A stretch of DNA of 64,000 nucleotides from Mesorhizobium_G sp050247155. GTDB lineage: Bacteria > Pseudomonadota > Alphaproteobacteria > Rhizobiales > Rhizobiaceae. The stretch's first letter is position 1, and each line of letters starts with the position of its first letter. The notes under the pieces were generated by a model, which made no database searches, was not told the origin of the DNA, and saw only the letters and a list, made by a program, of their open reading frames with translations. Shown here piece by piece: positions 24,811-34,372 of the stretch. Made by a program: the position numbers and the translations under genes. The DNA is taken from assembly GCA_050247155.1 (NCBI GenBank), contig JBFWUS010000004.1, positions 1 to 64,000 on the forward strand, written 5' to 3'.

Positions 24811-26853
24811 TTACGACCGTTTCCTTATTTTCTCGGCCGCGAAAGACAGAGCGAGCGCGATCATGGCCACAAGGATCGCGGAGAACGCAATCACAAGAAG
24901 TTCGAAGCGGGAGACAAGCGGCTGGCGAACCCGAAATGCGTCTGAAGCGGCCGAATAAAGGTGCTGATAGCGCCCGAGCGTCTCGGCACTGAGCTGGCCG
25001 TAAAGCCTGTTCGCAACGTCGGCATAATCGCGCAGCCGCTTGAGCATATCCTCGATCGTCAGCGATGAGGTCACGCCGTTGCGAAGATAGAAGTCGACGC
25101 CGGCCGGCTGTTCGCCCTCGGGCATGGTGATCGAGTGTATATCCTCAGCCACGCGCAGGCGTTCCGCGATCCGCTGGGTGATGTCGACATAGTCCTTGTA
25201 CTTGGTCAGCACTTCCGGAAGCTGTTTGTCCAGCAATCCGATAAAATAGCTCCGCTGGGCCTCATCGACAGGAGGACGTTCGGGCGCATCCTGGCCGGGC
25301 ATACCGCCGAACCGATCAATATATTCCTTGATCCAGGCTATTTCCTCGTCCGTGTCGGCCGCGCTCTTTTGCAGCGACACTGTCTCTTCGAGCAGCTTCT
25401 GGCGGAATTCGGTGTCGCCACCCTTTTGGCTCAGCTCGATAATGCGATCAAGAAACGCATCGCCGAACTGCGGGATAACCGTTGCGGAGGTCGGCGGAAA
25501 TTGTCCGCCACCGCCACCGCCGGGTTGGGCAGGCGCGCCAACGGGAGCGCCGGCGACGAGGCCCTGATAATTCTTGTTGGCGGTTTCCAGCACCTGCGCC
25601 TTGCTGGCGAGCGTCTGCTTTTCGCGCTGCAATTCCTCAAGGCGCGAGCGATAGTAAAGGTTCACAACGTCCGGGTTTTTGGCGATGCCCAAAGAGAGCA
25701 CCGGAGCGGTCAGTTGCTTCAACGTGTAGTCTTCAAGGTCTGTCAGAAGCCTGCCCACATCGCGCGCCGACAGATTGGTCTCCGGGTCTCGCGCGGCATT
25801 GCCGAAGGGCCGCGATTGGATTTGCTCGACATTGTCGCGAATGAGCCTGCCGCGCTGGCGCAAGAGATCGAGCGCGATCAGATAATCGAGATTTGCCAGT
25901 TCGTTTTCATCGAAAAGCCGATCCGAATAAAGATTGAGCGGGGTGCCTAGGCCGGACACGCCTTGGCTGGCCGGCGCAGCGGGCCAATTGGTCGGTATCT
26001 CAGCGAGTTGGATCGTGGCCCGGTCAAGCATGGACTTGAGGGTCGATGTCGTCGTTCCCGTTTCGGGATCCTCCAGCGTGTTGCCACCCGGACGGGAGGA
26101 CACATCGTCCACGAACTCACGCAGCCTCGCGATGTTTTGCCGGATGATCCTGATTGCGCTTAGCTTTTCGAGGCCGACGAAACTTTCATCCGAGAAGACA
26201 TTGGATGGCAGCGGCGTGATCTGGACGCCCAGGACGCCTCGCGTCTCAATGGCGGTCCGTTCCCACTCCTGGACGATGCGTTCCAGAACGGTAGCAACTT
26301 TTGCCTGAGGCAGGCCAAATCCCTGGTCCGTATAACGAAGCGCGGCGTAGCGGCGTGTCGCGGCGGACAATTCCTGATTCAAACCCTCCTGAGCTTCGCT
26401 CAACTCCGCAACGGTCGCTTTCCGAGCGTCGATTTTTTCGTAGCGATCGAGGATCAGGCGACGGTCCGGCGAAAAGGGGGATACGTAGATGGATGATTGG
26501 AACTGCTGAAGCGACAGGCCGAACTCTCCCAAATCTTCGGCCTGATACACCGCCGTCAGCACCCCCGGGGCAACGATGTCGCTGAGGGCAAATGGCGTGC
26601 CGTTGGGGTATTTGTTCTCCTCTCGCCCATCGAAGCGGAATTCGATGATGTATTCCGTAAGATTATTGTTCTGGGTTACGCGCAGCGTCAGCGCCACCAC
26701 ACCCGCCAGAAAAGCGCCGAGAAGAAGCCCGCCGACGATAACGATCCGCCTGATCCACAGCCAGCGCAACATGTCGCCCATGACGTCGTTTGGTTGGTCC
26801 GCCTCCTCCTCCTGCTCGAATCGGAAGTGGGCGGAGCGGGCATCATCATTCAT
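24811..26853 (-). CDS. Wzz/GumC-like polysaccharide chain-length or export protein
   Basis: A 680-residue inner-membrane protein with the topology of polysaccharide co-polymerases: a short cytoplasmic N-terminus, one helix near residues 35-57 (IVIVGGLLLGAFLAGVVALTL), a very large periplasmic part rich in coiled coil, and a second helix at the C-terminus (ELLVIAFSAILVAMIALALS). A Gly/Pro-rich linker lies near residue 450. It has no kinase domain. The N-terminal Wzz-type sequence is not strongly conserved, so the family call rests on topology. It stands alone, well away from the polysaccharide operon. ATG 26853 is preferred to an upstream TTG. Confidence 0.6.
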   Translation of the reverse strand: MNDDARSAHFRFEQEEEADQPNDVMGDMLRWLWIRRIVIVGGLLLGAFLAGVVALTLRVTQNNNLTEYIIEFRFDGREENKYPNGTPFALSDIVAPGVLTAVYQAEDLGEFGLSLQQFQSSIYVSPFSPDRRLILDRYEKIDARKATVAELSEAQEGLNQELSAATRRYAALRYTDQGFGLPQAKVATVLERIVQEWERTAIETRGVLGVQITPLPSNVFSDESFVGLEKLSAIRIIRQNIARLREFVDDVSSRPGGNTLEDPETGTTTSTLKSMLDRATIQLAEIPTNWPAAPASQGVSGLGTPLNLYSDRLFDENELANLDYLIALDLLRQRGRLIRDNVEQIQSRPFGNAARDPETNLSARDVGRLLTDLEDYTLKQLTAPVLSLGIAKNPDVVNLYYRSRLEELQREKQTLASKAQVLETANKNYQGLVAGAPVGAPAQPGGGGGGQFPPTSATVIPQFGDAFLDRIIELSQKGGDTEFRQKLLEETVSLQKSAADTDEEIAWIKEYIDRFGGMPGQDAPERPPVDEAQRSYFIGLLDKQLPEVLTKYKDYVDITQRIAERLRVAEDIHSITMPEGEQPAGVDFYLRNGVTSSLTIEDMLKRLRDYADVANRLYGQLSAETLGRYQHLYSAASDAFRVRQPLVSRFELLVIAFSAILVAMIALALSFAAEKIRKRS

Positions 26854-27027
26854 TCGGAAATTCCACAAGTTCCGCTAACGGAAATCGACACTGGAGATGG
26901 CGCGCGCATCCATCAATCTCAGCGGGGCACCGACGGTCTAGACGAACTACCCCCCAATGGCAACGCCTGGATGCCTACCCGTCAACGGCGAATCGCAGGT
27001 CAGAGCTTGGGACCAAATTGGGGCCAA

Positions 27028-29697
27028 TCAACGGCCAGACGCCTTCTGCCGCGCCTGGGCCGCCGCCAAACGCGCAATCGGCACGCGGAACGGCGAGCAG
27101 GACACGTAGTCCAGACCGACTTCCTCGCAGAAACTGATCGAAGCAGGGTCGCCGCCATGTTCGCCGCAGATGCCGAGCTTGATGCCCGGCCGCGCCTTGC
27201 GGCCTTTTTCAGCAGCGATTCGCACCAGTTCGCCGACGCCGTCGACATCGAGCGACACGAACGGATCCTGATCGATGATCCCCTTCTGGCGATAGGTTTC
27301 GAGGAAGGTGGAGGCGTCGTCGCGCGAAATCCCGAAGGTCGTCTGCGTCAGGTCGTTGGTGCCGAAGGAGAAGAATTCGGCCGCCTCGGCAATGACATGC
27401 GCGCGGATGGCGGCGCGCGGCAGCTCGATCATCGTGCCTGTCAGATATTCGATCTTGGAACCCGTTTCTTCCATGACCGCCTGGGCGACCTGGTCAATCC
27501 GCGCCTTCACGTAGTCGAGCTCCTTCAGGATGCCGACCAGCGGCACCATGATTTCCGGCACGACCGGGCTGCCCGTCTTCTTGCCAGCCTCAACGGCTGC
27601 CTCGAAAATCGCGCGGGCCTGCATCTCCGCGATCTCGGGATACGACACAGCCAGGCGGCAGCCACGATGGCCGAGCATTGGATTGAATTCGTGTAGCGCG
27701 TCGGTGCGCAGCCGCAGCTTTTCAGCTGAGACATTCATCGCCTTGGCGACCTCGGCAACCTCGTCTTCCGTTTTCGGAAGGAACTCGTGCAGCGGCGGGT
27801 CGAGCAGCCGGATCGTTACCGGCAGGCCAGCCATGATCTCGAACAGTTCGAGGAAGTCGGCGCGCTGCATCGGCAGCAATTTTGCCAAGGCCGCACGGCG
27901 ATCTTTCTCGGTGTCGGCCAAAATCATCTCGCGCATGGCAATGATGCGGGCGCCTTCGAAGAACATGTGCTCGGTGCGGCAAAGGCCGATGCCTTCCGCG
28001 CCGAACGACCGCGCCATGCGGGCGTCTGCTGGCGTCTCGGCATTAGTGCGCACCTTCATGCGGCGGGTCGCATCCGCCCACTTCATGATGGCGGCGAAAT
28101 CGCCCGACAGCTCCGGCTGGAGCATGGCGACAGCGCCGTCGAGCACCTGACCGTTCGAGCCGTCGATGGTGACGATATCGCCCTTTTTGAAGGCCTTTCC
28201 GAGCGCCAGAAGCGTGCCGGTCTTGTAGTCGACACGGATGGAACCCGCACCGGAAACGCAGGGCTTGCCCATACCGCGCGCCACGACGGCGGCGTGGCTG
28301 GTCATCCCGCCGCGCGTCGTCAGGATGCCCTCCGACGCATGCATGCCGTGGATATCCTCGGGGCTTGTCTCGACGCGAACGAGGATCACCTTGCGCCCCT
28401 GCGCCTTGGCGTCCTCGGCATCGTCCGAGGTGAACACGATTTCGCCCGTCGCCGCGCCAGGCGAGGCCGGCAGGCCAACGCCGATGACGTTGCGCTTGGC
28501 CGCCGGATCGATCGTCGGGTGCAAAAGCTGGTCGAGCGATGCCGGGTCGATGCGCAGCACGGCCTCCTGCTCGGTGATCAGCCCTTCCGCAGCCATCTCG
28601 ACCGCGATCTTCAGCGCCGCCTTGGCCGTGCGCTTGCCCGACCGGGTCTGAAGCATCCACAGCTTGCCGCGCTCGATCGTAAATTCGAGATCCTGCATGT
28701 CGCGGTAGTGCTTTTCCAGCTTGGTCGAAATGTCGACGAATGCCTGGAACGCCTCCGGCATCAGCTTCTGCAAGGACGGCTTGTCCGAGCCCGCGGCAAT
28801 GCGGGCCTGCTCAGTGATGTTCTGCGGCGTGCGGATGCCGGCAACGACATCCTCGCCCTGCGCATTCACCAGGAACTCGCCATATAGCTTCTTTTCGCCG
28901 GTCGAGGGATTGCGCGTGAAGGCAACGCCGGTTGCAGACGTGTCGCCCATATTGCCGAACACCATCGCCTGAACGTTGACCGCCGTGCCCCAGCTTTCTG
29001 GGATGTCGTGCAGGCGGCGGTAGGTGATCGCGCGGTGGTTCATCCAGGATGAGAAGACCGCGCCGACGGCGCCCCAAAGCTGCTCCTTCGGGCTTTGTGG
29101 AAAGGATGAACCAAGCTCGTCCTCGATCTTTGCCTTGTAAAGCAGGATTATCGCCTGCCAGTCGGTCGCCGACAGCTCCGTGTCGAGTTCGACGCCGCGC
29201 TTTGCCTTTTCGTCTTCCAGAATTTCGTCAAAGACCTCGTGGTCGACGCCAAGCACGACGTCCGAATACATCTGAATGAAACGGCGATAGCTGTCATAGG
29301 CGAAGCGCGGATCGCCGGAATCGACAGCCAGAGCCTCGACCGTTTCGTCGTTGAGGCCAAGATTGAGCACTGTATCCATCATGCCTGGCATTGATGCCCG
29401 TGCGCCTGAACGCACCGACACCAGAAGCAGTTTTTCAGGATCGCCAAAACGCCGGCCGGCGATTTTCGCGATATGGTCCAGCGCCTTGTCGACCTGCGCT
29501 TCCAATTCGGCCGGATAGGCTTTTCCGTTGGCATAATACCAATTGCAGGCGTCGGTCGTGATGGTGAAGCCAGGCGGCACCGGCAGGCCGAGGCTGCACA
29601 TCTCGGCGAGATTCGCGCCCTTGCCGCCGAGAAGGTTTTTGTCCTTGGCGCTGCCCTCGGCCGCTCCGTCGCCGAAGGTGTAGACCCACTTGGCCAT
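27028..29697 (-). CDS. ppdK: Pyruvate phosphate dikinase
   Basis: An 889-residue enzyme that interconverts pyruvate, ATP and phosphate with phosphoenolpyruvate, AMP and pyrophosphate. The N-terminal ATP-grasp domain has LLGGKGANLAEM and SVRSGARASMPGMMDTVLNL. The phosphohistidine domain has GGMTSHAAVVARGMGKPC with the catalytic His. The C-terminal TIM barrel ends with LGICGEHGGDPASI and the catalytic Cys. Length is standard. The ATG at 29697 follows AGAGGAGA, so the longer reading to 29790 is rejected. It is single and divergent from the VOC gene, with 261 bases between them for control signals. It supports gluconeogenic growth on organic acids. Confidence 0.95.
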   Translation of the reverse strand: MAKWVYTFGDGAAEGSAKDKNLLGGKGANLAEMCSLGLPVPPGFTITTDACNWYYANGKAYPAELEAQVDKALDHIAKIAGRRFGDPEKLLLVSVRSGARASMPGMMDTVLNLGLNDETVEALAVDSGDPRFAYDSYRRFIQMYSDVVLGVDHEVFDEILEDEKAKRGVELDTELSATDWQAIILLYKAKIEDELGSSFPQSPKEQLWGAVGAVFSSWMNHRAITYRRLHDIPESWGTAVNVQAMVFGNMGDTSATGVAFTRNPSTGEKKLYGEFLVNAQGEDVVAGIRTPQNITEQARIAAGSDKPSLQKLMPEAFQAFVDISTKLEKHYRDMQDLEFTIERGKLWMLQTRSGKRTAKAALKIAVEMAAEGLITEQEAVLRIDPASLDQLLHPTIDPAAKRNVIGVGLPASPGAATGEIVFTSDDAEDAKAQGRKVILVRVETSPEDIHGMHASEGILTTRGGMTSHAAVVARGMGKPCVSGAGSIRVDYKTGTLLALGKAFKKGDIVTIDGSNGQVLDGAVAMLQPELSGDFAAIMKWADATRRMKVRTNAETPADARMARSFGAEGIGLCRTEHMFFEGARIIAMREMILADTEKDRRAALAKLLPMQRADFLELFEIMAGLPVTIRLLDPPLHEFLPKTEDEVAEVAKAMNVSAEKLRLRTDALHEFNPMLGHRGCRLAVSYPEIAEMQARAIFEAAVEAGKKTGSPVVPEIMVPLVGILKELDYVKARIDQVAQAVMEETGSKIEYLTGTMIELPRAAIRAHVIAEAAEFFSFGTNDLTQTTFGISRDDASTFLETYRQKGIIDQDPFVSLDVDGVGELVRIAAEKGRKARPGIKLGICGEHGGDPASISFCEEVGLDYVSCSPFRVPIARLAAAQARQKASGR

Positions 29698-29958
29698 GCG
29701 GTTCTCCTCTCGCGGATACGCCCACCCTCCTGGACGCCCGTCACTAAGCCGACCGATAAAATGCTGCGTTGCGAAAGGCAACCGGCACAATCGCTGGCGA
29801 CGGCATAGAATCGATTAGACTTCCCGAGCCAGAGATTGGCGCATATTTCTCGACGATTGTCATGACGAGGCCTCGAAACGCCGTATTGGGCAAGAGCGAC
29901 AGGCTTGCAGTTGGCCCGGAGCTATTGTAGAACATATCAAGAACGATTGAGGCCGATT

Positions 29959-30309
29959 ATGAAAGTAACGGGTAAGCTGGACTATATCGAATTCGCGGCC
30001 ACCGGCGGCACGCTAGACAACGTGAAGGCATTTTACGCCTCGGTCTTCGGCTGGTCGTTCACCGATTATGGGCCGACATATGCCGCGTTCGATGAAGGCT
30101 TAGACGGCGGCTTCCAGGCCGATGCAGCGGAAGCAGCAGGCAAGCCATTGCCAATTCTCTATTCGGAAGACCTTGAATCGACCCTCGCCGCGGTAGATGC
30201 GGCCGGCGCAGAGATCAAGGCGCCAATCTTTTCCTTCCCCGGCGGGCGTCGGTTTCATTTCATCGATCCGGCGGGCAATGAACTGGCGGTCTGGAGCGAC
30301 AAGGAATAG
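29959..30309 (+). CDS. VOC-family (glyoxalase/bleomycin resistance) protein
   Basis: A 116-residue vicinal-oxygen-chelate fold protein. The pattern KLDYIEFAATG, VKAFYASVFGWSF and the C-terminal FHFIDPAGNELAVW is the usual two-module beta-alpha-beta arrangement of a short VOC protein. Several metal ligands of true glyoxalase I seem to be missing, so the activity is uncertain. It is a free-standing gene between PPDK and tRNA-Gln. Confidence 0.8.
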   Translation: MKVTGKLDYIEFAATGGTLDNVKAFYASVFGWSFTDYGPTYAAFDEGLDGGFQADAAEAAGKPLPILYSEDLESTLAAVDAAGAEIKAPIFSFPGGRRFHFIDPAGNELAVWSDKE

Positions 30310-30425
30310 GTCCGCTTCCGGCTAACTGGCGCCGAAGACATTGGCGATTTATGGCTTTTGCGGCGATTGTGCTTTCGCCATTCTCTCCCTATAAGGCGGC
30401 ACTTCCGACTCTTCGGTCGGTCCGT

Positions 30426-30500
30426 TGGGGCGTCGCCAAGCGGTAAGGCATCGGTTTTTGGTACCGACATTCCCAGGTTCGAATCCTGGCGCCCCAGCCA
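30426..30500 (+). tRNA. tRNA-Gln (UUG)
   Basis: A complete cloverleaf: acceptor TGGGGCG pairs with CGCCCCA, the D-arm region is CGCCAAGCGGTAAGGC, the anticodon stem TCGGT/ACCGA closes loop TTTTGGT with anticodon TTG, the T-arm is CCAGG-TTCGAAT-CCTGG, and CCA is encoded. It closely resembles the Escherichia coli glutamine tRNA with the same anticodon. It marks the left limit of the IS-rich, accessory-looking region to its right. Confidence 0.93.
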
Positions 30501-30626
30501 AATTTTCCGCAAGTAACTGTTTTCGCTGCCTTTTCTTTCCAGGAATTTTGGTCCCGAAGCGGGTGTTACACACCGCTGATACATTTGCTGCGGGGGATTA
30601 GATCGTGGCTGTGACTTTTCGTGGAA

Positions 30627-31991
30627 TGAGGACCCCGTTTGAGGCGTGATTTTCGTCCAAGCGGGACCCCTTAACGTGGGGTCATCAAAATGCCTCCGGT
30701 TTGATCGGAGGCATTTGTGTTTTGGATGTTGGTGGTGGAGACGATTGCAAAGATACGTCGACTGTCGCTGGTGCAGGGGAAGTCGATCAAGGCGATCTGC
30801 CGGGAGCTTAGGATTTCCCGGAAGGTGGTGCGCAAGGTTCTGCGATCGGACGAGACCGAGTTTCGCTACGAACGCAAGCACCAGCCGTTTCCCCGTATGG
30901 GGGTCTGGCGTGAGAAGCTGGATCTGCTGCTGTCGGTAAACGCGGCCAAGCCGCAGCGGGAGCGTCTGACGCTGATCCGGGTCTACGAGGAGCTTCGCGG
31001 CCTCGGCTATGACGGCAGCTACAGTTCGGTGTGGCGTCATGCTCGGGATTGGGAAGAGCAACGTGGCAGCGCCGCGGCCGAAGCCTACATTCCACTGAGC
31101 TTTGCGCCAGGCGAGGCTTACCAGTTCGACCGGAGCCACGAGATCGTTCTGCTCGACGGCGTGACGGTGACCGTGAAGGTGGCGCACATGCGGCTTTGCC
31201 ACAGCCGCATGTTCTTCGTTCGGGCCTATCCGCGCGAGACGCAGGAGATGGTGTTCGACGCCCATGACCGGGCGTTCGCCTTCTTCCGCGGCGCCTGCAC
31301 GCGCGGCATCTATGATAATATGAAGACGGCGGTGGACGCGATCTTCATCGGCAGGGATCGCCGCTACAACCGCCGCTTCCTGCAGATGTGCGGGCATTAC
31401 CTTGTCGAGCCGGAGGCTTGCACGCCGGCATCCGGTTGGGAGAAGGGTCAGGTCGAGAACCAGGTCGGGCTGGTGCGCGAGCGCTTCTTCACGCCGAGGC
31501 TGCGCTTCAAGACGCTGGAGGATCTGAACGGCTGGCTAGCCGACAAATGCGTCGCCTACGCCAAGGCCCATCACCATCCCGAGCAGGGCGATCGGACAGT
31601 CTGGGAGGCGTTCGAGGAGGAGCGCGCCAGCTTCATTCCCTATGCCGGGCGCTTCGATGGCTTCCACAGCATTCCCGCATCAGTGTCGAAGACCTGCACT
31701 GTGCGCTTCGACAACAACAAATACTCGGTGCTGTCGAGCGCGGTCGGCCGGCCAACCGAGATCCATGCCTATGCCGATCGGATCGTCATCCGCCAGGATG
31801 GCGCGGTCGTCGGCGAACATGTCCGCTGCTTCGGCCGCAACGGAAGTGATCTACGATCCCTGGCACTATGTGCCGGTGCTGGCCCGCAAGCCGGGCGGAT
31901 TGCGCAATGGCGCGCCATTCCGGGGTTGGGTCCTGCCATCAGCCATCGAGAAGGTGCGCCGCAAACTCAAGGCTGCCGATGACGGCGATCG
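30627..31991 (+). mobile_element. Truncated IS21-family element
   Basis: The left side holds short repeated and inverted GACCCC/GGGGTC motifs (30632-30682) and a stem-loop with 11-base arms (30688-30698 and 30706-30716) directly before the istA frame, as expected for the terminal region of an IS21-type element. The istA gene follows but is frameshifted and cut; istB and the right end are missing. The exact left end is my estimate. Just after the break lies part of an unrelated epimerase-like gene, so a deletion removed the right half. Confidence 0.65.
30726..31991 (+). pseudogene. istA-type transposase, frameshifted and truncated
   Basis: The frame encodes an IS21 transposase: N-terminal HTH (KSIKAICRELRISRKVVRKVL), a DDE core with YQFDRSHE, SRMFFVRAYPRETQE and RGIYDNMKTAVDA, then GWEKGQVENQV. 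Near 31840 the reading moves to another frame, where YDPWHYVPVLARKPGGLRNG and LKAADDGDR continue the normal protein. It then ends about 75 residues short of a full IstA, with istB gone. It is therefore not active as it stands. Confidence 0.85.
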
Positions 31992-32105
31992 CGTTCGGCG
32001 ATCCTCGCCGCCGCGAAAAACGGCATCCGCAAGGTGGTCCTCACCTCGTCGGTCGTCACGCTGCCCTCTACCATAGTCGAATGCTGGCCGCACCGTGTGG
32101 CTTAA
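31992..32105 (+). pseudogene. Fragment of an NAD-dependent epimerase/dehydratase
   Basis: A short open stretch reads AILAAAKNGIRKVVLTSS followed by VVTLP, the segment around the catalytic Ser of extended short-chain dehydrogenases (dihydroflavonol reductase/epimerase type). It begins where the transposase homology stops and runs to a TAA after 36 codons; no upstream or downstream remainder is visible. It is probably the relic of a gene lost when the IS21 element was deleted. Confidence 0.55.
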
Positions 32106-32125
32106 CAGGATCCAACAGAACCCAC

Positions 32126-34297
32126 CTATGACTCCGGCGGGAAAACAGGATCTGCCGAAGCGAAGGCCTTCAGCACATTTGCGGTCACACGCGAGAGGTC
32201 ATTGTCGCAGCTTTTCCAGGCCAAGGCGCCGCCATAGGCAATGGATCCGACCGAAAAGACGCAGCCTCCGCCGTCGACCGGAAAGACGACCATGTCGGCT
32301 CGGACGAGGTCGGGCCGTTGCTCGCCGCCCAGATCGGGCAGCATGAGGGTCATGTCCTCGATCACCACTTGGTATTCGTTGCCGAGTCCGGTGGACGTCG
32401 CGAGCACAAATGCATGCTCGGGGCTTCCTAGCGCCTGGTCGTACCGGTCGATTTCATCAGCGACCGCGCCGCCCAGGACATGCCCCTGGTCACCGATGAC
32501 CTCGCTGGCGACGCCCTCGAAAAACCTGCTGGCAGGAGAATCGTAACTCGCCTCCAACCGGCGATACCCGCATCCCTTCGAGAATCCTTCCGAGGAGAAA
32601 CCGATGCCGACGATCTTGTTTGGCGCCCTCCCGCGCGTCCGCCATATGCCGCCCGCCTCGGCGGTGGCGACGTGGGTACGCTCGCCGTAGGGTGCGTCCC
32701 AGCAGCGCGTGCCGGTGTTGTCGCGTCGCACTTCGATGACCCACGGCTGGCCCGGAAAGCGACTGGTGACCCAGTAAAACCCGTTTCCGCCGAGATACAT
32801 GAGCCGGCCGCCGTTGCCCAGATAGCCTTCCAGCACATCGAGGCCGGACCGGCTCCAGTATTCCGGGTGGGACCCCGTGACGACGACGTTGTAGCGATCC
32901 AGCAGCGCTCGCCCGTCACGCTCCAGATCTTCATCGGTCGCCACGTGGTAGTCGATCCCGACGTGCTCCAGCCACTCGAGAATGTACATGTCGACAGGAT
33001 AGTGCCGATGAGACCCCGTAAGCCAGTTGACGGCGTTCGGCCGGACGTTGAAAAGCGGCCGTCGCCGGCTCGAGTAACGCACGGGAGATCCGTCGGAGTG
33101 CCGGTCATAGCAGGATCGCCCGGGCTCACGATGCTCGAAAAGATACTGCTCATCCTCTGGGACCACCTTTTCGTGCGCCATCACGGCGGAAAAATCGAGC
33201 GCAGCCAGATGGTCGTTGGCGTAGGCCAGATATGTGTTCGTCGGGATCAGGAACAGTATCGGGGCGCGCGATTGCGCTTCCCCTTTCACAAACAGCGGAT
33301 AGTAATTGACACTCGCCGGGCTCTTCAGCCGAACCAGGTAGACGCCACTCCTCAGGTCGTTCGGCAGCGCAAATTCAAGGTCATAGGACCACCCGGCATC
33401 GACCATATCGTCATCGTGAAACTGCAGGGCGCAGTAATGGCCCGGAACCTCAGTGAAAGAGTCGCTCCGGCCATCCCAGTTACGGCCCGTGACCCCCCGT
33501 TCAGCGCCGTTGACGATGCGGCCCGCCTTGCCCTTCAAGCCGCGTGGAGAAATGACTGCCGACGCAAAATCCTTGTCCAGCTCCCAGCAGGCCCAGGGTT
33601 GCGTCGCACATGCGCGACCCTCATGAAGCGTGGCGATGTCCTTGTCTGAAAGTGGGGCCAGATAGAGCGACGGGGTATCAATCTTGCCGTTGTAGCAGCA
33701 ACGAGGCGAACCCGCCTCGTCGACACCCGACGTGGCCAGCATCAGGGTGCTAGCGCCGGACGCGCCGACGGCCATCTCGGCCTCGGCGCGTCGCCGCGCT
33801 TTGACCTTTCCATCAAGCCTGCGGATATCCAAGGTAGCCTTGCCGTTTCCAACGCTTGCCACGACTGAGTACCAGTGTCCGGAGACGATTGCGCCCGGCA
33901 AGGACGCAAGCAGTGTGGAGCCGGATCTCAGATGGAGCGCCGCTTCCTGAATGAAGAGGGACAGGTCGCCGAGCGACCAGATGACCTGATCGGATTGCCG
34001 TTGCGCCGCTGTCGGAAACACCCAGCAATGCACGCTGACGACGTTAGAATCTACTGCCTGCGGCAACGGCAATTCCGCATATGATCCGATGATCGTGGAT
34101 TTGGGCGAGACCGCGACAGCCTTGTCCAATATCGAACTGAGCTTGACGAACAGCCCCGCGTTGTTCTCACCTTTGCCCGGGCCGGATTGCAGGCGAACAA
34201 AACTCGCGTGGACCGTTGGATGAGATGTGCCGATCGCCATGCGGACGACATCGCCGGGGGAACGCGACCACTCCTCGAAATAGGCTTGAATATCCAC
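32126..34297 (-). CDS. N,N-dimethylformamidase large (beta) subunit-like protein
   Basis: A 723-residue protein of the DmfA2 family. The N-terminal third is a lectin/LamG-like beta-sandwich region (SVHCWVFPT to LDIRRLDGK). The C-terminal half is the characteristic domain with NTYLAYANDH, RPLFNVRPNAVNWLTGS, DYHVATDEDLERDG, VVTGSHPEYWS and GGRLMYLGGNGFYWV. In characterised DMF amidohydrolase this domain binds a single iron through two tyrosines and a glutamate and hydrolyses a small amide; the matching Tyr/Glu look present but were not aligned. No small subunit gene is seen. The GTG start has GGGGAGGG upstream. It is the last gene of the microcompartment operon. Confidence 0.75.
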   Translation of the reverse strand: MDIQAYFEEWSRSPGDVVRMAIGTSHPTVHASFVRLQSGPGKGENNAGLFVKLSSILDKAVAVSPKSTIIGSYAELPLPQAVDSNVVSVHCWVFPTAAQRQSDQVIWSLGDLSLFIQEAALHLRSGSTLLASLPGAIVSGHWYSVVASVGNGKATLDIRRLDGKVKARRRAEAEMAVGASGASTLMLATSGVDEAGSPRCCYNGKIDTPSLYLAPLSDKDIATLHEGRACATQPWACWELDKDFASAVISPRGLKGKAGRIVNGAERGVTGRNWDGRSDSFTEVPGHYCALQFHDDDMVDAGWSYDLEFALPNDLRSGVYLVRLKSPASVNYYPLFVKGEAQSRAPILFLIPTNTYLAYANDHLAALDFSAVMAHEKVVPEDEQYLFEHREPGRSCYDRHSDGSPVRYSSRRRPLFNVRPNAVNWLTGSHRHYPVDMYILEWLEHVGIDYHVATDEDLERDGRALLDRYNVVVTGSHPEYWSRSGLDVLEGYLGNGGRLMYLGGNGFYWVTSRFPGQPWVIEVRRDNTGTRCWDAPYGERTHVATAEAGGIWRTRGRAPNKIVGIGFSSEGFSKGCGYRRLEASYDSPASRFFEGVASEVIGDQGHVLGGAVADEIDRYDQALGSPEHAFVLATSTGLGNEYQVVIEDMTLMLPDLGGEQRPDLVRADMVVFPVDGGGCVFSVGSIAYGGALAWKSCDNDLSRVTANVLKAFASADPVFPPES

Positions 34298-34372
34298 GTG
34301 TTTACCCTCCCCTTCAATGGCGGATCGTGATGTCTCTAAAAGTTTGTTCAGGTTTGAGCGCCAGGACGGCTC

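Noticed and set aside
26497..27696. A 399-codon plus-strand frame
   Set aside because: It spans the 5' end of the chain-length-like gene and the 3' end of PPDK on the other strand, and ignores their boundary; a composition shadow.
30255..31397. A 380-codon minus-strand frame across the tRNA and IS21 relic
   Set aside because: It runs through the tRNA-Gln gene and opposite the transposase, so it cannot be a normal coding region.
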